From positions 1 through 64,000 of the forward strand of contig NZ_NTUP01000011.1 of the NCBI RefSeq assembly GCF_002561455.1: DNA of 64,000 nucleotides, read 5' to 3'. Positions within the stretch are counted from its first letter, which is position 1. Each line of letters opens with the position of its first letter. Made by a program: the position numbers and the translations under genes. Source of the DNA: Bacillus sp. AFS015802. Its GTDB lineage: Bacteria > Bacillota > Bacilli > Bacillales > Bacillaceae_B. This document shows, piece by piece, positions 9,104-17,687 of this stretch. The notes beneath the pieces are model-generated. The model was not told the origin of the DNA and made no database searches. It saw only the letters and a program-made list of their open reading frames with translations.

Positions 9104-9816
9104 CTTCACCACAATGCGATCTCTTACTGGATTACTACAACGGTCATTTATCTGAACTCGAGAAAGCTCAATTTGAAAAACACCTAAAGAGCTGCCCCCA
9201 GTGTCAGGAAGAACTTCATGAGCTGGAGCAGCTAATGGACTATTTGCCTTTTGCATCAGATGTTATAGAGCCTCCAAAAGACCTTGAGAACCGTGTTTTC
9301 ACTCATATTCTGGGTGATGAGAAACCTGCTTTCACAGAGCCGCCTAAAATAACGAAGAAGAAAAAATCGTGGTTCCTTCCTTCTGTCGCGGCAGCATTGG
9401 CCCTTTCCTTAATTGGCAATGCGTATCTATTTACTCAGCTTGAGGATCAAAATGAAGTCGTGGAACAAGCAACGATCGATCAGGTCGTACAGTATGTCGA
9501 TCTCGCCGCTGTTAATGGCAACGCCAAGGGAACCGCCAGCATCATCAAACAGGGCACGCAGACGAGCATGGTGGTCCAGGCTTCTGAACTCCAGGAACTC
9601 TCTGATGAAGAAGTGTATCAGGTGTGGCTTATAAAGGATGATAAGCCTGAGCGTGCCGGTACATTTGTGACAAGTAAAGATGGGAAAGGCTCTGTTGTAT
9701 TTAAGTTTAATGAAGAATTCACCAAGAAAGATTGGGATACGGTGGCCATCACCCTTGAACCGGATGCCAATAGCCGGCTTCCCCAGGGAGACATCGTGTT
9801 AGCTTCCGAAATTTAA
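9100..9816 (+). CDS. Membrane-bound anti-sigma factor (zinc finger plus RskA-type domain)
   Basis: 238-residue single-pass protein that should hold the adjacent sigma factor at the membrane. The N-terminal cytoplasmic anti-sigma domain has the zinc motif H-x3-C-x2-C (HLKSCPQC, about residues 27-34). One transmembrane segment lies near 95-112 (LPSVAAALALSLIGNAYLF). The extracellular part resembles the RskA C-terminal domain (YQVWLIKDDKPERAGTF, VAITLEPDANSRLPQGDIVLAS). The SD AAAGGAGG sits inside the end of the sigma gene. Release probably needs regulated proteolysis, as known for RskA-type proteins. No protease gene is adjacent. Confidence 0.88.
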   Translation: MTSPQCDLLLDYYNGHLSELEKAQFEKHLKSCPQCQEELHELEQLMDYLPFASDVIEPPKDLENRVFTHILGDEKPAFTEPPKITKKKKSWFLPSVAAALALSLIGNAYLFTQLEDQNEVVEQATIDQVVQYVDLAAVNGNAKGTASIIKQGTQTSMVVQASELQELSDEEVYQVWLIKDDKPERAGTFVTSKDGKGSVVFKFNEEFTKKDWDTVAITLEPDANSRLPQGDIVLASEI

Positions 9817-9838
9817 AAAAAGTTTCATTCAACATTTT

Positions 9839-9871
9839 GCCCGTCAGTCCAGGACTGACGGGCGTTTTTTT
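9839..9871 (+). terminator. Strong intrinsic terminator after the anti-sigma gene
   Basis: Perfect 12-bp stem GCCCGTCAGTCC / GGACTGACGGGC with a one-base apparent loop, then seven T. Confidence 0.9.
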
Positions 9872-10081
9872 AGTTCGTACCTGTTTTAAAAGGAGAAAAA
9901 TGCCAATCCAAATGTTTAGGAGTTTCAAACCAGGGAACATAGTCCTATGTAACAGAAGTTGTACAATAATTATACAAAACCTTCACTCTTTTAAAAGGTC
10001 ACAGAGGAAGAGTCAAAATCCCTTTATCCTTCAAACTTTCGTTCTTCCTGAAAAAAAGAATTAAAAAAAGTTTTAAAAAAA

Positions 10082-10111
10082 GTGATCCGTATCAAAACTT
10101 CTGTCGTTAGC
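10082..10111 (+). promoter_or_regulatory. Second copy of the putative ECF-sigma promoter
   Basis: GTGATCC (10082-10088), 16 bases, CGTTAGC (10105-10111), matching the promoter in front of the sigma gene in both blocks and in spacing. The start codon of the anchored protein lies 40 bases downstream. Confidence 0.72.
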
Positions 10112-10150
10112 TTTATGAAAATATAAAAAACCAAAAGGAGAGAGTTACTT

Positions 10151-11509
10151 ATGAAAATGAAAAAAAGTTATTTAGCCGTCCCATTGAGCATGACATTACT
10201 TATCCCGACTGCAGGTACCGTTTCGGCACACAACGGGGAAGATCATTCCCATGATGCCAAAGTGGATACACCGGCTGGAGAATTAAGAACCACACTGGAT
10301 CACTTACTGACTGAGCACGCATACTTGGCCGTTGAGGCAATGAGACGCGGAGCAGAAGGCGCTGAAGATTTCGATGCAGCAGCTGGTGCTTTAAATGATA
10401 ACGCAGCCGACTTAAAAGGCGCAATCGCTTCTGTATATGGTGAAGAAGCCGGGAACCAGTTCAACACGATCTGGACGAATCATATCGGATTCTTCGTTGA
10501 TTATGTAAAGGCAACGGGTGCAAACGACCAGGCAGCGAAAGATAAAGCCCTGGAGAACCTGGCAGGATACAAAGAAGAATTCTCGAATTTCCTTGAGACT
10601 GCTACTGGTGAACGTTTGAAATCCGATAGTTTGGCAGAAGGACTTCAAATGCACATCAACCAGTTGATCGGCGCATTTGATAGTTATGTTGCCGGAGACT
10701 ATGAAAAGGCTTACGAATACGAGCGTGAGGCAATCGATCATATGGGAATGGTAGCCAAAGGACTATCCAGTGCCATCACCGATCAATATCCGGACAAGTT
10801 CGAAAATACGATGGCCGTGACACCTGCAACGGACTTACGTTCCACCCTTAACCACCTGCTAACAGAGCACGCCGCCCTTGCGACAATGGCGATGCAGAAC
10901 GGGATCGACGGTTCAAAAGACTTTGACGCTTCCGTTAATGCCCTGAATGCGAACACGGAAGATCTTTCTGCAGCCATCGCTTCTGTATATGGTGAAGAGG
11001 CAGGGAACCAGTTCAAGGATATGTGGTCAAGACATATCGGATTCTTCGTGGACTATGTAAAGGCAACGGGTGCAGAAGATGAAGCCGCAAAAGAAGAAGC
11101 AATCAAGAATCTTGATGGATACCGTGCTGAATTTTCAAAATTCCTTGAAACAGCGACAGACGGACGTTTGAAATCCGACGCACTCGCAGAAGGTCTTCAA
11201 ATGCACGTGGAACAACTGACTGGTGCTTTCGACAGCTACGTGGCAGGTGACTATGAAAAGGCTTGGGATGAAATCCGCATGGCGTATGAGCACATGCTGA
11301 ACCCTGCTAAAGGATTATCGGGAGCTTTCGTTGATCAATTCCCTGACAAGTTCAAAGCCAACATGCCTTCAGAAATGCCTAATACGGGTATGGGCGGTAC
11401 CGCTGATACTGAAAACGGATTTCCATTCGAATTCCTGCTTGCAGCCCTGTTGATCATTGCAGGCGGAACAACCCTTGGAATGAAAAAATACGCTTCACAC
11501 AAACAATAA
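10151..11509 (+). CDS. Cell-wall-anchored protein with two His-containing helical repeats
   Basis: 452-residue secreted surface protein of unrecognised function. A signal peptide (cut near residue 26) leads to a His-rich mature start (HNGEDHSHD). Two repeats of exactly 174 residues follow at about 44-217 and 228-401. Each is predicted helical and shares conserved blocks: HLLTEHA, ASVYGEEAGNQF, HIGFFVDYVKATGA, GLQMH, GAFDSYVAGDYEKA. Five His recur at the same repeat positions (8, 13, 68, 125, 144), suggesting metal or heme binding. The C-terminus is a sorting signal: MPNTG at 409-413, a hydrophobic stretch, and a KKYASHK tail. The SD is AAAAGGAGA. A sortase gene follows directly and an ECF promoter precedes. 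Ligand and role are unknown. Confidence 0.88.
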   Translation: MKMKKSYLAVPLSMTLLIPTAGTVSAHNGEDHSHDAKVDTPAGELRTTLDHLLTEHAYLAVEAMRRGAEGAEDFDAAAGALNDNAADLKGAIASVYGEEAGNQFNTIWTNHIGFFVDYVKATGANDQAAKDKALENLAGYKEEFSNFLETATGERLKSDSLAEGLQMHINQLIGAFDSYVAGDYEKAYEYEREAIDHMGMVAKGLSSAITDQYPDKFENTMAVTPATDLRSTLNHLLTEHAALATMAMQNGIDGSKDFDASVNALNANTEDLSAAIASVYGEEAGNQFKDMWSRHIGFFVDYVKATGAEDEAAKEEAIKNLDGYRAEFSKFLETATDGRLKSDALAEGLQMHVEQLTGAFDSYVAGDYEKAWDEIRMAYEHMLNPAKGLSGAFVDQFPDKFKANMPSEMPNTGMGGTADTENGFPFEFLLAALLIIAGGTTLGMKKYASHKQ

Positions 11510-11521
11510 TCTTTAACATGA

Positions 11522-11550
11522 GAGGGACGGACCTGCATCAGGTCCGTCCC
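11522..11550. repeat. Perfect hairpin of the GAGGGACGGACCT family
   Basis: GGGACGGACCTG (11524-11535) and CAGGTCCGTCCC (11539-11550) form a 12-bp stem with a 3-base loop. It lies between the anchored-protein and sortase genes. No U-run follows, so it may be a partial attenuator or an mRNA stabiliser rather than a full terminator. Confidence 0.85.
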
Positions 11551-11583
11551 CCAGTGTGAAGATGAAAGGAGTGGCTTCACATA

Positions 11584-12222
11584 ATGTATACTATGAGGGT
11601 TGTACTGCTTGTGCTTGTACTATTGCCCATTTCTGCCTGTTCTGCCGGAATTAGTTCAAATTCTACAGAAGAAACGGCGAAAACGCCCGGGAACCAGGAA
11701 AAGCCAGCAACCCAGATGGCGACTACCACCACCTCCCCTTCTCCGTTTGCCGATACCATCATTAAAGATGAGCGAAGCGGGATCATACCTGCGACGATCG
11801 AGATTCCTGCCATTGATGTCTCTACATCTGTAGAAGCGGTCGGTTTGAAGGAAAATGGAGAAATGGCCGTGACAGAAAGCTTTGAGACGACGGCTTGGTA
11901 CCAGGGTGGATACAAGCCAGGTGAACCCGGCAACGCGGTCATCGGAGGGCATGTGGACAGCCGGAATGGTCCCGCCGTTTTTTATAAGCTGAACAAGCTT
12001 TCCAAAGGTGACAAAATCATCGTCAAAAATAAAGAAGGTGAAAAGAGGACCTTTGTTGTCAGAGAGAAGAAAGAATATCCTTGGGATGATGCTCCCCTTA
12101 AGACCATCTTTGGATACTCCCCTGCAAGCTCCCTTAATCTTATCACCTGTACCGGTGACTTTGACCGCTCTGCCAGGAATTACAGCAAGCGCCTGGTCGT
12201 CTATACTGAACTTGAATCCTGA
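11584..12222 (+). CDS. Class F-like sortase
   Basis: 212-residue transpeptidase expected to cut LPxTG-like motifs and attach proteins to the cell wall. The sortase domain spans about residues 65-210. The catalytic His is in VIGGHVDSRNGPAVFY, the Cys in LITCTGD, and the Arg in the RSARNYSKRLVVY end. The short domain and the motif GGHVDSRNGPAVF fit class F. The N-terminus ends in LPISAC, a plausible lipobox with Cys19, so the enzyme may be a lipoprotein rather than a TM-anchored one. A Thr/Pro/Ser-rich linker follows. Its likely substrate is the upstream MPNTG protein. The SD AAAGGAG is about 12 bases from the ATG, longer than usual. Confidence 0.88.
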   Translation: MYTMRVVLLVLVLLPISACSAGISSNSTEETAKTPGNQEKPATQMATTTTSPSPFADTIIKDERSGIIPATIEIPAIDVSTSVEAVGLKENGEMAVTESFETTAWYQGGYKPGEPGNAVIGGHVDSRNGPAVFYKLNKLSKGDKIIVKNKEGEKRTFVVREKKEYPWDDAPLKTIFGYSPASSLNLITCTGDFDRSARNYSKRLVVYTELES

Positions 12223-12225
12223 CTA

Positions 12226-12260
12226 AAAACAGCTCGGACACCCTCCGCTGCTGTTTTTTT
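12226..12260 (+). terminator. Intrinsic terminator after the sortase gene
   Basis: AACAGC pairs with GCTGTT across a GC-rich loop, then seven T. Confidence 0.75.
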
Positions 12261-12312
12261 ATGGATAATTTTAGAAGAAACAAGAAATCCTACTAGTAAG
12301 GAAGGTGATACC

Positions 12313-12540
12313 ATGAACGAGGAGCAATTGGAAGATCTATTCAGCTTCTATGGTTACGAGGATTTATATAAGCGGTTTAAGACTCCCCTTTATGTCACTG
12401 GGATCATGGATGATGCCGACGCTGAACTGCTCGAGGACTTCTTTGAGAACTTCACGTTCGATAAGCCTGTTTTATTCGACGAGTTCAGGTTCTGGTTTCA
12501 ATATTATGAAGTTTCCAAGCGGCCGCCGTTTACTTTTTAG
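12313..12540 (+). CDS. Small acidic protein, unknown
   Basis: 75-residue protein, rich in Asp, Glu and Phe (LEDLFSFYGYEDLYKRF, ADAELLEDFFENFTFDKP), with no Cys, signal peptide or membrane segment. Supported by a strong SD (AAGGAAGGTG) seven bases before the ATG and by a terminator after its stop. I do not recognise a family. It follows the sortase gene after a terminator, so it is probably a separate unit. Confidence 0.65.
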   Translation: MNEEQLEDLFSFYGYEDLYKRFKTPLYVTGIMDDADAELLEDFFENFTFDKPVLFDEFRFWFQYYEVSKRPPFTF

Positions 12541-12548
12541 GTATGCAA

Positions 12549-12585
12549 AAAAGCTGTTCTCTGCATAAAACAGAAAACAGCTTTT
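12549..12585. terminator. Bidirectional terminator between the small gene and nos
   Basis: AAAAGCTGTT pairs with AACAGCTTTT. Runs of A and T flank both sides, serving both converging genes. Confidence 0.8.
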
Positions 12586-12586
12586 C

Positions 12587-13666
12587 TTAGTATGGTTTAT
12601 CTTGATAAAAGTAATTGGTCGACTTCCACGTGTTATCATATTCTTTATGGAAAATATGTGTTGTCGCCGGTGACACCGGCGGGATCAACCATGTCCAGTC
12701 CCCGGTCACATTGCGATCGGCATTTTTCTCATTTTCTTCGAATAGACGGAATTGCTGAGCCGCCGTATGATGATCGACGATGCTTACTCCCATTTCTTTG
12801 AACGAATGGAGAACGGCGATGTTCAATTCGATCAAGGCCTTATCCTTCCACAATGTTGCCGCCCTGGATGCATCGAGTCCCATGCAGCTGGCCACTTTCG
12901 GAAGAAGATTGTAGCGGTTCTCATCGGCAAGATTCCGTGCACCGATTTCCGTTTCCATATACCATCCGTTAAACGGTGCCGCCTTGTACGAAATCCCTCC
13001 GATCTTCAGTTCCATGTCGGAAATGATCGGGACGCCGTACCACCTTAATCCGAGATCCGCGAACCAATCGAACTCCGGATGACGGAGGGGCACCTCGAGA
13101 GTCAGTCCGGTCTTCAATTCCCTCAGCTCTGGAGGCTGATCCCCGATTTGCACGACGAAGGGAAGCACATCAAAGTCCGTCCCTTCCCCCTTCCAGCCAA
13201 GCTCCTGGCATTTACGGGTGAATTCAACGGAATGGGGATCTCCCTTGTACCGGCCGTCTTCCACATATCCCGCATACCGGATCAGTTGATGATTCCATAG
13301 GCGAATGTCCGGTCTGCCGGGTTGTGATGGTCTGAAAACCGTAATCGCCGGTCGGATCCGGCCTCCATTCGACGCAAAGTCCAAATGGCGGTCGAGGGCC
13401 TGGAACACCTCCTCCTCGGTCTCCGCTTCCCTCTCATCAAATACGTTCAACGAATTCCAGAACAGGCGGCCGATGCAGCGGTTGCTGTTCCTCCAGGCCA
13501 GCTTTGCGCCAAAGATTAGTTCTTCTGTTGTATGGGTATAGGTTCCCTCTGTATCGAGTTCATCCTTTATTTGTTGTAAGCGAGTCCCGATCTCTGCTTC
13601 GCTTTTATTCAATTCCTGATAACATTGTTGTATGAAGGCACTTGCCTCATCCATAATCGGTGTCAA
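12587..13666 (-). CDS. nos: Bacterial nitric oxide synthase (oxygenase domain)
   Basis: 359-residue heme enzyme that oxidises arginine through N-hydroxyarginine to citrulline and NO. The proximal heme ligand is the Cys in [14 protein letters not shown] (about Cys64). Later segments include [15 protein letters not shown] near the substrate channel and a C-terminal pterin/dimer region ([19 protein letters not shown]). Like other Firmicutes NOS it lacks the reductase domain and must borrow a flavodoxin partner. A TTG start at 13666 follows GGGAAG at 8 bases. An ATG four codons later is possible. It stands alone in this window. Confidence 0.93.
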   Translation of the reverse strand: MTPIMDEASAFIQQCYQELNKSEAEIGTRLQQIKDELDTEGTYTHTTEELIFGAKLAWRNSNRCIGRLFWNSLNVFDEREAETEEEVFQALDRHLDFASNGGRIRPAITVFRPSQPGRPDIRLWNHQLIRYAGYVEDGRYKGDPHSVEFTRKCQELGWKGEGTDFDVLPFVVQIGDQPPELRELKTGLTLEVPLRHPEFDWFADLGLRWYGVPIISDMELKIGGISYKAAPFNGWYMETEIGARNLADENRYNLLPKVASCMGLDASRAATLWKDKALIELNIAVLHSFKEMGVSIVDHHTAAQQFRLFEENEKNADRNVTGDWTWLIPPVSPATTHIFHKEYDNTWKSTNYFYQDKPY

Positions 13667-13768
13667 TATAATCGCTTCCCTGCTCTCTTATTCAGCGCAT
13701 ACTGTACCTTTAAGTATACCATTTTTCCCATATCATTTTCCTTGGTACATTTGAACAACCCTTGAATT

Positions 13769-14284
13769 CTAGAGAGTTACGGTTTTTTCATAGCATCTGT
13801 ATTCCTGGTGACCTGGAGGTTTCGAGGTAAAATAGACCGATCCGCGATACTCATACCCCATTTTCTCATAAAGCGCTTTTGCACCCGTGTTTCTGGAGTA
13901 GGCGTCCAGCCTGATGCTCCCATATCCTTTTTCCCCGGCCAGTTCTTCACACTTTTCCATAAACGCCGTGCCGAGTCCTTTTCCCTGCTGCAGGGGATCA
14001 AGAAACAGGGCGTGGATCACCCATTCGTTATCAAGCTTCCACGGAATCTCTCTCCATTCCGGTGACTGCCATTCATTGAGGGTCGCGGAGCCCGCCACTT
14101 CCCCGTCCACCATCAGGACGTAGAGGTTCCCGCTTCCCATCTCTTCGTCAAAGTACTCCCTGCTTGGGTATTCATCATTCCACTGCAGCAGTCCCTTTTC
14201 ATCGAGGTCATTTTTACATCGGATATATACATCCATGATCGTATCGAGCTCATCTGGAGTTGCCTTGATTAATTGTATATTCAT
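13769..14284 (-). CDS. GNAT-family N-acetyltransferase
   Basis: 171-residue acetyl-CoA-dependent acetyltransferase. The GNAT core shows the acetyl-CoA loop in LFLDPLQQGKGLGTAFMEKCEE (Q/RxxGxG/A pattern) and the following LDAYSRNTGAKALYEKMGYEYRG strand-helix typical of motifs A and B. The acceptor is unknown. The SD AGGGGAA precedes the ATG. It lies between nos and a flavoprotein gene, with no obvious functional tie. Confidence 0.85.
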   Translation of the reverse strand: MNIQLIKATPDELDTIMDVYIRCKNDLDEKGLLQWNDEYPSREYFDEEMGSGNLYVLMVDGEVAGSATLNEWQSPEWREIPWKLDNEWVIHALFLDPLQQGKGLGTAFMEKCEELAGEKGYGSIRLDAYSRNTGAKALYEKMGYEYRGSVYFTSKPPGHQEYRCYEKTVTL

Positions 14285-14362
14285 GAAAATTCCCCTGCTT
14301 ATCGTCGAATTTATGTAACTCTTAGTAGTGTTTGTCCGGGATCCTGTCGTTATGCGAACGGA

Positions 14363-15334
14363 TCAAAATCCCTTGCATTTCCCGGCGATCCTTTCCCCGG
14401 CTGAAATCCCTGATAAATACGCACTTTCAAAGCGTGTCCTTCCTGCTTCATCATTTTCCCGCAGGAAGGCATCACCACATAACGTGATCCGGTGATCATG
14501 ACCGGTTTCAACAAAAGGCTTGCTGATCACCCCCTCCGCTTCCGCATATCTCCATCTTTTCAATTGGGCTCCCCTGACCTCGCTTCCCTTTTCAAGATAA
14601 CGTTCGGCCACCAGCCGGATCTCAGCCAATATCTCATGCTCCTCCGTACGGTCGTTCCGCTTCGACCAGTCCCCCGTCATATACACGCTGACGGTGACAG
14701 ACGGAGAAATGCCCTTCTTACGGTGGTCCACGACCCTCTCCACCCCGTCAGGCAGATTCTCATCCAGATGACCCGGTGAGGGAATGCTGCTGTTCCCGTC
14801 GAGGGTGAATAAGCCCACAAAGCAGGGGGCAAAGGAAATATGGGATAACTGGGGCGGGGTCATGCCCTCAAGCAGGGATAAACCTTGAGGTACGGGGGCC
14901 GTCACCACACAATGGTTTGCAAGGATCCTCTCCCCACTTTCCAGTTCCACTTCCAGGGGTCCGTCCCTCCCTTCACGTATGGAAGATACTTTTGTGTTGA
15001 GTTTTACGGGGATGCCTTCTGCCAGGCGCTTTGCCAAAGAGTTCATTCCGGTTGGGGATGTGTACCGGGGGTAGGGGTCTCCGAACCAGCGTTTTACCCA
15101 ACCCGATTTCAGCCATATTTCCACATCCCTTTCAAGCTCCCGGGACCGGACCGTGAAGAACTGGGCACCGTGATCGGCTTTCCCTTCCCCGATCCGCCTT
15201 GTGGCGAGCCTGCCACCGACACTTCGGCTCTTCTCCAGGATCAGGATGTCTTCTACCCCCTTTTCAATCAGGGTCCTTGCCGCCATGATGCCTGACAGTC
15301 CTCCTCCAATGATGATCACTTCTTTCGTCAACAT
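14363..15334 (-). CDS. Renalase-like FAD/NAD(P)-dependent oxidoreductase
   Basis: 323-residue cytosolic flavoprotein of the amine-oxidase/renalase type. The N-terminal dinucleotide motif is IIGGGLSGIMAARTL (GxGxxG), followed by ILEKSRSVGGRLATRR and DHGAQFFTVRS, the FAD-contact pattern shared by renalase-type enzymes. A C-terminal second FAD motif (ITLCGDAF) is present. Bacterial renalases oxidise isomeric beta-dihydronicotinamide nucleotides; whether this one does is inference. The SD GAGGA precedes the ATG. A copy-like match to the dispersed repeat (14957-14969) lies within its coding sequence. Confidence 0.8.
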   Translation of the reverse strand: MLTKEVIIIGGGLSGIMAARTLIEKGVEDILILEKSRSVGGRLATRRIGEGKADHGAQFFTVRSRELERDVEIWLKSGWVKRWFGDPYPRYTSPTGMNSLAKRLAEGIPVKLNTKVSSIREGRDGPLEVELESGERILANHCVVTAPVPQGLSLLEGMTPPQLSHISFAPCFVGLFTLDGNSSIPSPGHLDENLPDGVERVVDHRKKGISPSVTVSVYMTGDWSKRNDRTEEHEILAEIRLVAERYLEKGSEVRGAQLKRWRYAEAEGVISKPFVETGHDHRITLCGDAFLRENDEAGRTRFESAYLSGISAGERIAGKCKGF

Positions 15335-15421
15335 CGTTCCTCATCCTCTCTTTTCTTTCATTATACGAATGTTTTCTGATAAAACGGAAGGGAGATGACT
15401 TCTATCGTCATCCCCCTTCTT

Positions 15422-17296
15422 TTATGCCAATAATTCTTCCAGCTCCCGATACATTTTGTTTCGTTCCATTTCCTTCTGTTCTTTTTCCTTGTACAGCCCC
15501 TGCAGGACATCCAGGTCTTCCCCGGAAAGAAGTTTTTCTTCAATGACAAAGAGCTCTTCTTCCAACCGTTCAAGCCCTGCTTCAATCTCCTCCACTGTAA
15601 GGGACGGCTTCTCCTCTGCCCGTTTAAGCGGTGTTTCCTTTACCCCTTTTATGACAGGTTCCTCCGGGGCGATTTCCGGAAGTTTTTCCTTCGCCCAGCT
15701 GTATGGACCGTCAAAGAAATAAATCTCTTCCTGATGGATCCAATACGTTTTTTTGAACAGCTTATTTAAAAAATACCGGTCATGGGAGACGGCAAGGATC
15801 GTGCCTTTAAAGTCCTCCAGGGCATCCTCCAGCACTTCCCGTGAATCGATATCCAGATGGTTCGTCGGCTCATCCAGCACAAGGAAGTTGATGTCCTGAT
15901 GCATGAGCACTGCAAGGCGGAGCCTCATTTTCTCCCCACCGCTCAGCTGTCCCACCTTCCGGAATACATTCGGGCCATAAAACAGGAATCGGGCGAGGAT
16001 ATGACGGGCATCCCCTTCAGTGACGGCCACCTCATCCCTGAATGCATCAATCAAACGCACGGTCGGGTCAGCCGTGGTGAAGTGCTGGGAAAGGTAGCCG
16101 AGCTTCACATTGCTTCCGATCTTCACCGCGCCTGTATCCGAGGACTCTTCCCCAAGAAGCATCTTGATGATGGTCGATTTCCCGGTCCCATTCTGACCGA
16201 CGATTGCCGTGCGATCCTTAAAATGAACAGTAAGGTTGGCATTTTCAAATAATGTCTTTTCCCCATAAGATTTCGAAACAGTGTCCATGGAGAACACGAT
16301 TTTCCCGCTTCGATCACTTTCTTCAAATTCCAGACCCATCTTCCTGCGGTCGAGGATTGGACGCTTGATCTTTTCCATCCGCTCCAAGGCCCTTTCCATA
16401 TTCCGGGCCCGCTTGTGAAGGGCTTCATTCGGCGGGTTGGCCTGGTTCGCCCATTCTTTTAACCGCTTGATGGCCTCTTTCATTTTCTTTATTTTCTTCT
16501 GCTGCTCCTGATAAGCCTGAAATTCGATCATCAGGCGCTCTTCCTTTTCCTTCACAAAACCGGAGTAGTTCGTATGATAGATCGTCAGCTCCCCGTCCTC
16601 TAGGTCATATACCTTGGTAATGACGTTATCGAGGAAATAACGGTCATGGGAAATGCACAGGACCGTTCCCTCATACTCCTTCAAAAAGTCCTCCAGCCAT
16701 TCGACTGCGCCGATATCGAGGTGATTCGTCGGTTCGTCCAGAAGCAAAAGATCAGGCTTCTGCAGGAGGATGAGTCCGAGACAAAGCTTCGTCTGTTCCC
16801 CTCCGCTGCAGTCATTGAAATCTTTCTCCACCAGTTCACTGATGTCCAGGCCGTTCACGATTTTAGAAATAGAGGACTCTATTTCATATCCCCCGGCAAG
16901 AGTGAATTGATCCTGCATTCTGCCGTATTCCTCCAATAAACGATTGAGGATGTCCGGTTCATGCTCCGTCCCCATTTCGATTTCTAACTGCTTTAACCTT
17001 TCACCTGTCTTGATCAAATCAGAAAAAGCAGACCGTAATACATCGATTCCTTTTGTCCCTTCAGGATAGTGGGGGATTTGCGCAAGATAGCCTACCTTGG
17101 CTCCCTTTTTCAAATGAACAAGACCTTTATCGGCTGCTTCCACACCAGATAATAATTTAAAAATCGTCGTCTTCCCCGTACCGTTCCTTCCGACAAGGCC
17201 GATCCGGGCTCCTTCCGGTATTTCAAAGGATAAATCCTCAAATATTACATGTCCTCCAAACATCTTGCTTAATTCCTGTGCGCTGCATAGTATCAT
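15422..17296 (-). CDS. ABC-F family ATPase
   Basis: About 624-residue soluble protein with two ATP-binding cassettes and no membrane domain. Walker A motifs are GRNGTGKTT (N-terminal) and GQNGTGKST (about residue 360). Signature motifs are CSGGEQTKL and LSGGEKMRL. Walker B/H-loop regions read LLLDEPTNHLDI and LVLDEPTNHLDI. A charged interdomain linker lies between the cassettes and a C-terminal coiled coil is present. ABC-F proteins act on the ribosome, either in general translation or in antibiotic target protection. The subfamily could not be decided. The start at 17296 follows GGAAGAGG; an ATG seven codons upstream lacks an SD. Confidence 0.9.
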   Translation of the reverse strand: MILCSAQELSKMFGGHVIFEDLSFEIPEGARIGLVGRNGTGKTTIFKLLSGVEAADKGLVHLKKGAKVGYLAQIPHYPEGTKGIDVLRSAFSDLIKTGERLKQLEIEMGTEHEPDILNRLLEEYGRMQDQFTLAGGYEIESSISKIVNGLDISELVEKDFNDCSGGEQTKLCLGLILLQKPDLLLLDEPTNHLDIGAVEWLEDFLKEYEGTVLCISHDRYFLDNVITKVYDLEDGELTIYHTNYSGFVKEKEERLMIEFQAYQEQQKKIKKMKEAIKRLKEWANQANPPNEALHKRARNMERALERMEKIKRPILDRRKMGLEFEESDRSGKIVFSMDTVSKSYGEKTLFENANLTVHFKDRTAIVGQNGTGKSTIIKMLLGEESSDTGAVKIGSNVKLGYLSQHFTTADPTVRLIDAFRDEVAVTEGDARHILARFLFYGPNVFRKVGQLSGGEKMRLRLAVLMHQDINFLVLDEPTNHLDIDSREVLEDALEDFKGTILAVSHDRYFLNKLFKKTYWIHQEEIYFFDGPYSWAKEKLPEIAPEEPVIKGVKETPLKRAEEKPSLTVEEIEAGLERLEEELFVIEEKLLSGEDLDVLQGLYKEKEQKEMERNKMYRELEELLA

Positions 17297-17440
17297 GTTC
17301 CTCTTCCTTTCGTTCATCTATTTTAAGGTAAGAGGTTCCGTTTTAGATCACAAAAAAGCCATGAGGAAGCAGAAGGCTCTCCCATGGCTGTTTGAAATGC
17401 GATTGTACCGCACTTCCCCCTTTTGTATAAAAGAAGGCGC

Positions 17441-17470
17441 AAAAAAAGAGAGCGAAAACGCCCCCTCTTT
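17441..17470 (-). terminator. Terminator-like hairpin after the 37-codon gene candidate
   Basis: On the minus strand AAAGAGGGGGCG pairs imperfectly with CGCTCTCTTT across TTTT and continues into a T-run. Confidence 0.55.
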
Positions 17471-17529
17471 CCGAATTCTTTATAAAAAAGTGATTGGAAT
17501 TGAGACCTCTTACCGTTCAGTATTCATAT

Positions 17530-17643
17530 TCATTTGCTAAAAAAGGGCATACGTGTCCCCTTGAATGCAAACGCATGAAAAATTGCACGGCAAATGTAAA
17601 TATAGTCTAAATACTTTCCACGCAATCCTACAGAACGATTCAT
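17530..17643 (-). CDS. Candidate 37-residue cationic peptide gene
   Basis: Short frame encoding a basic, aromatic-rich peptide: it starts MNRSVGLRGKYLDYIYICR and ends MPFFSK. AAGGAGGTGG lies seven bases before the ATG, an excellent SD. A sigma-A-like promoter (TTGCAA, 18 bases, TATAAT) lies upstream and a terminator-like hairpin downstream. The four elements together make a complete small transcription unit, but no family is recognised. It occupies most of the roughly 425-base gap between the ABC-F and DUF2339 genes; the rest shows nothing else. Confidence 0.55.
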   Translation of the reverse strand: MNRSVGLRGKYLDYIYICRAIFHAFAFKGTRMPFFSK

Positions 17644-17687
17644 CTCAATTCCACCTCCTTCATTCTTACACGTTAGTTTATATCATC

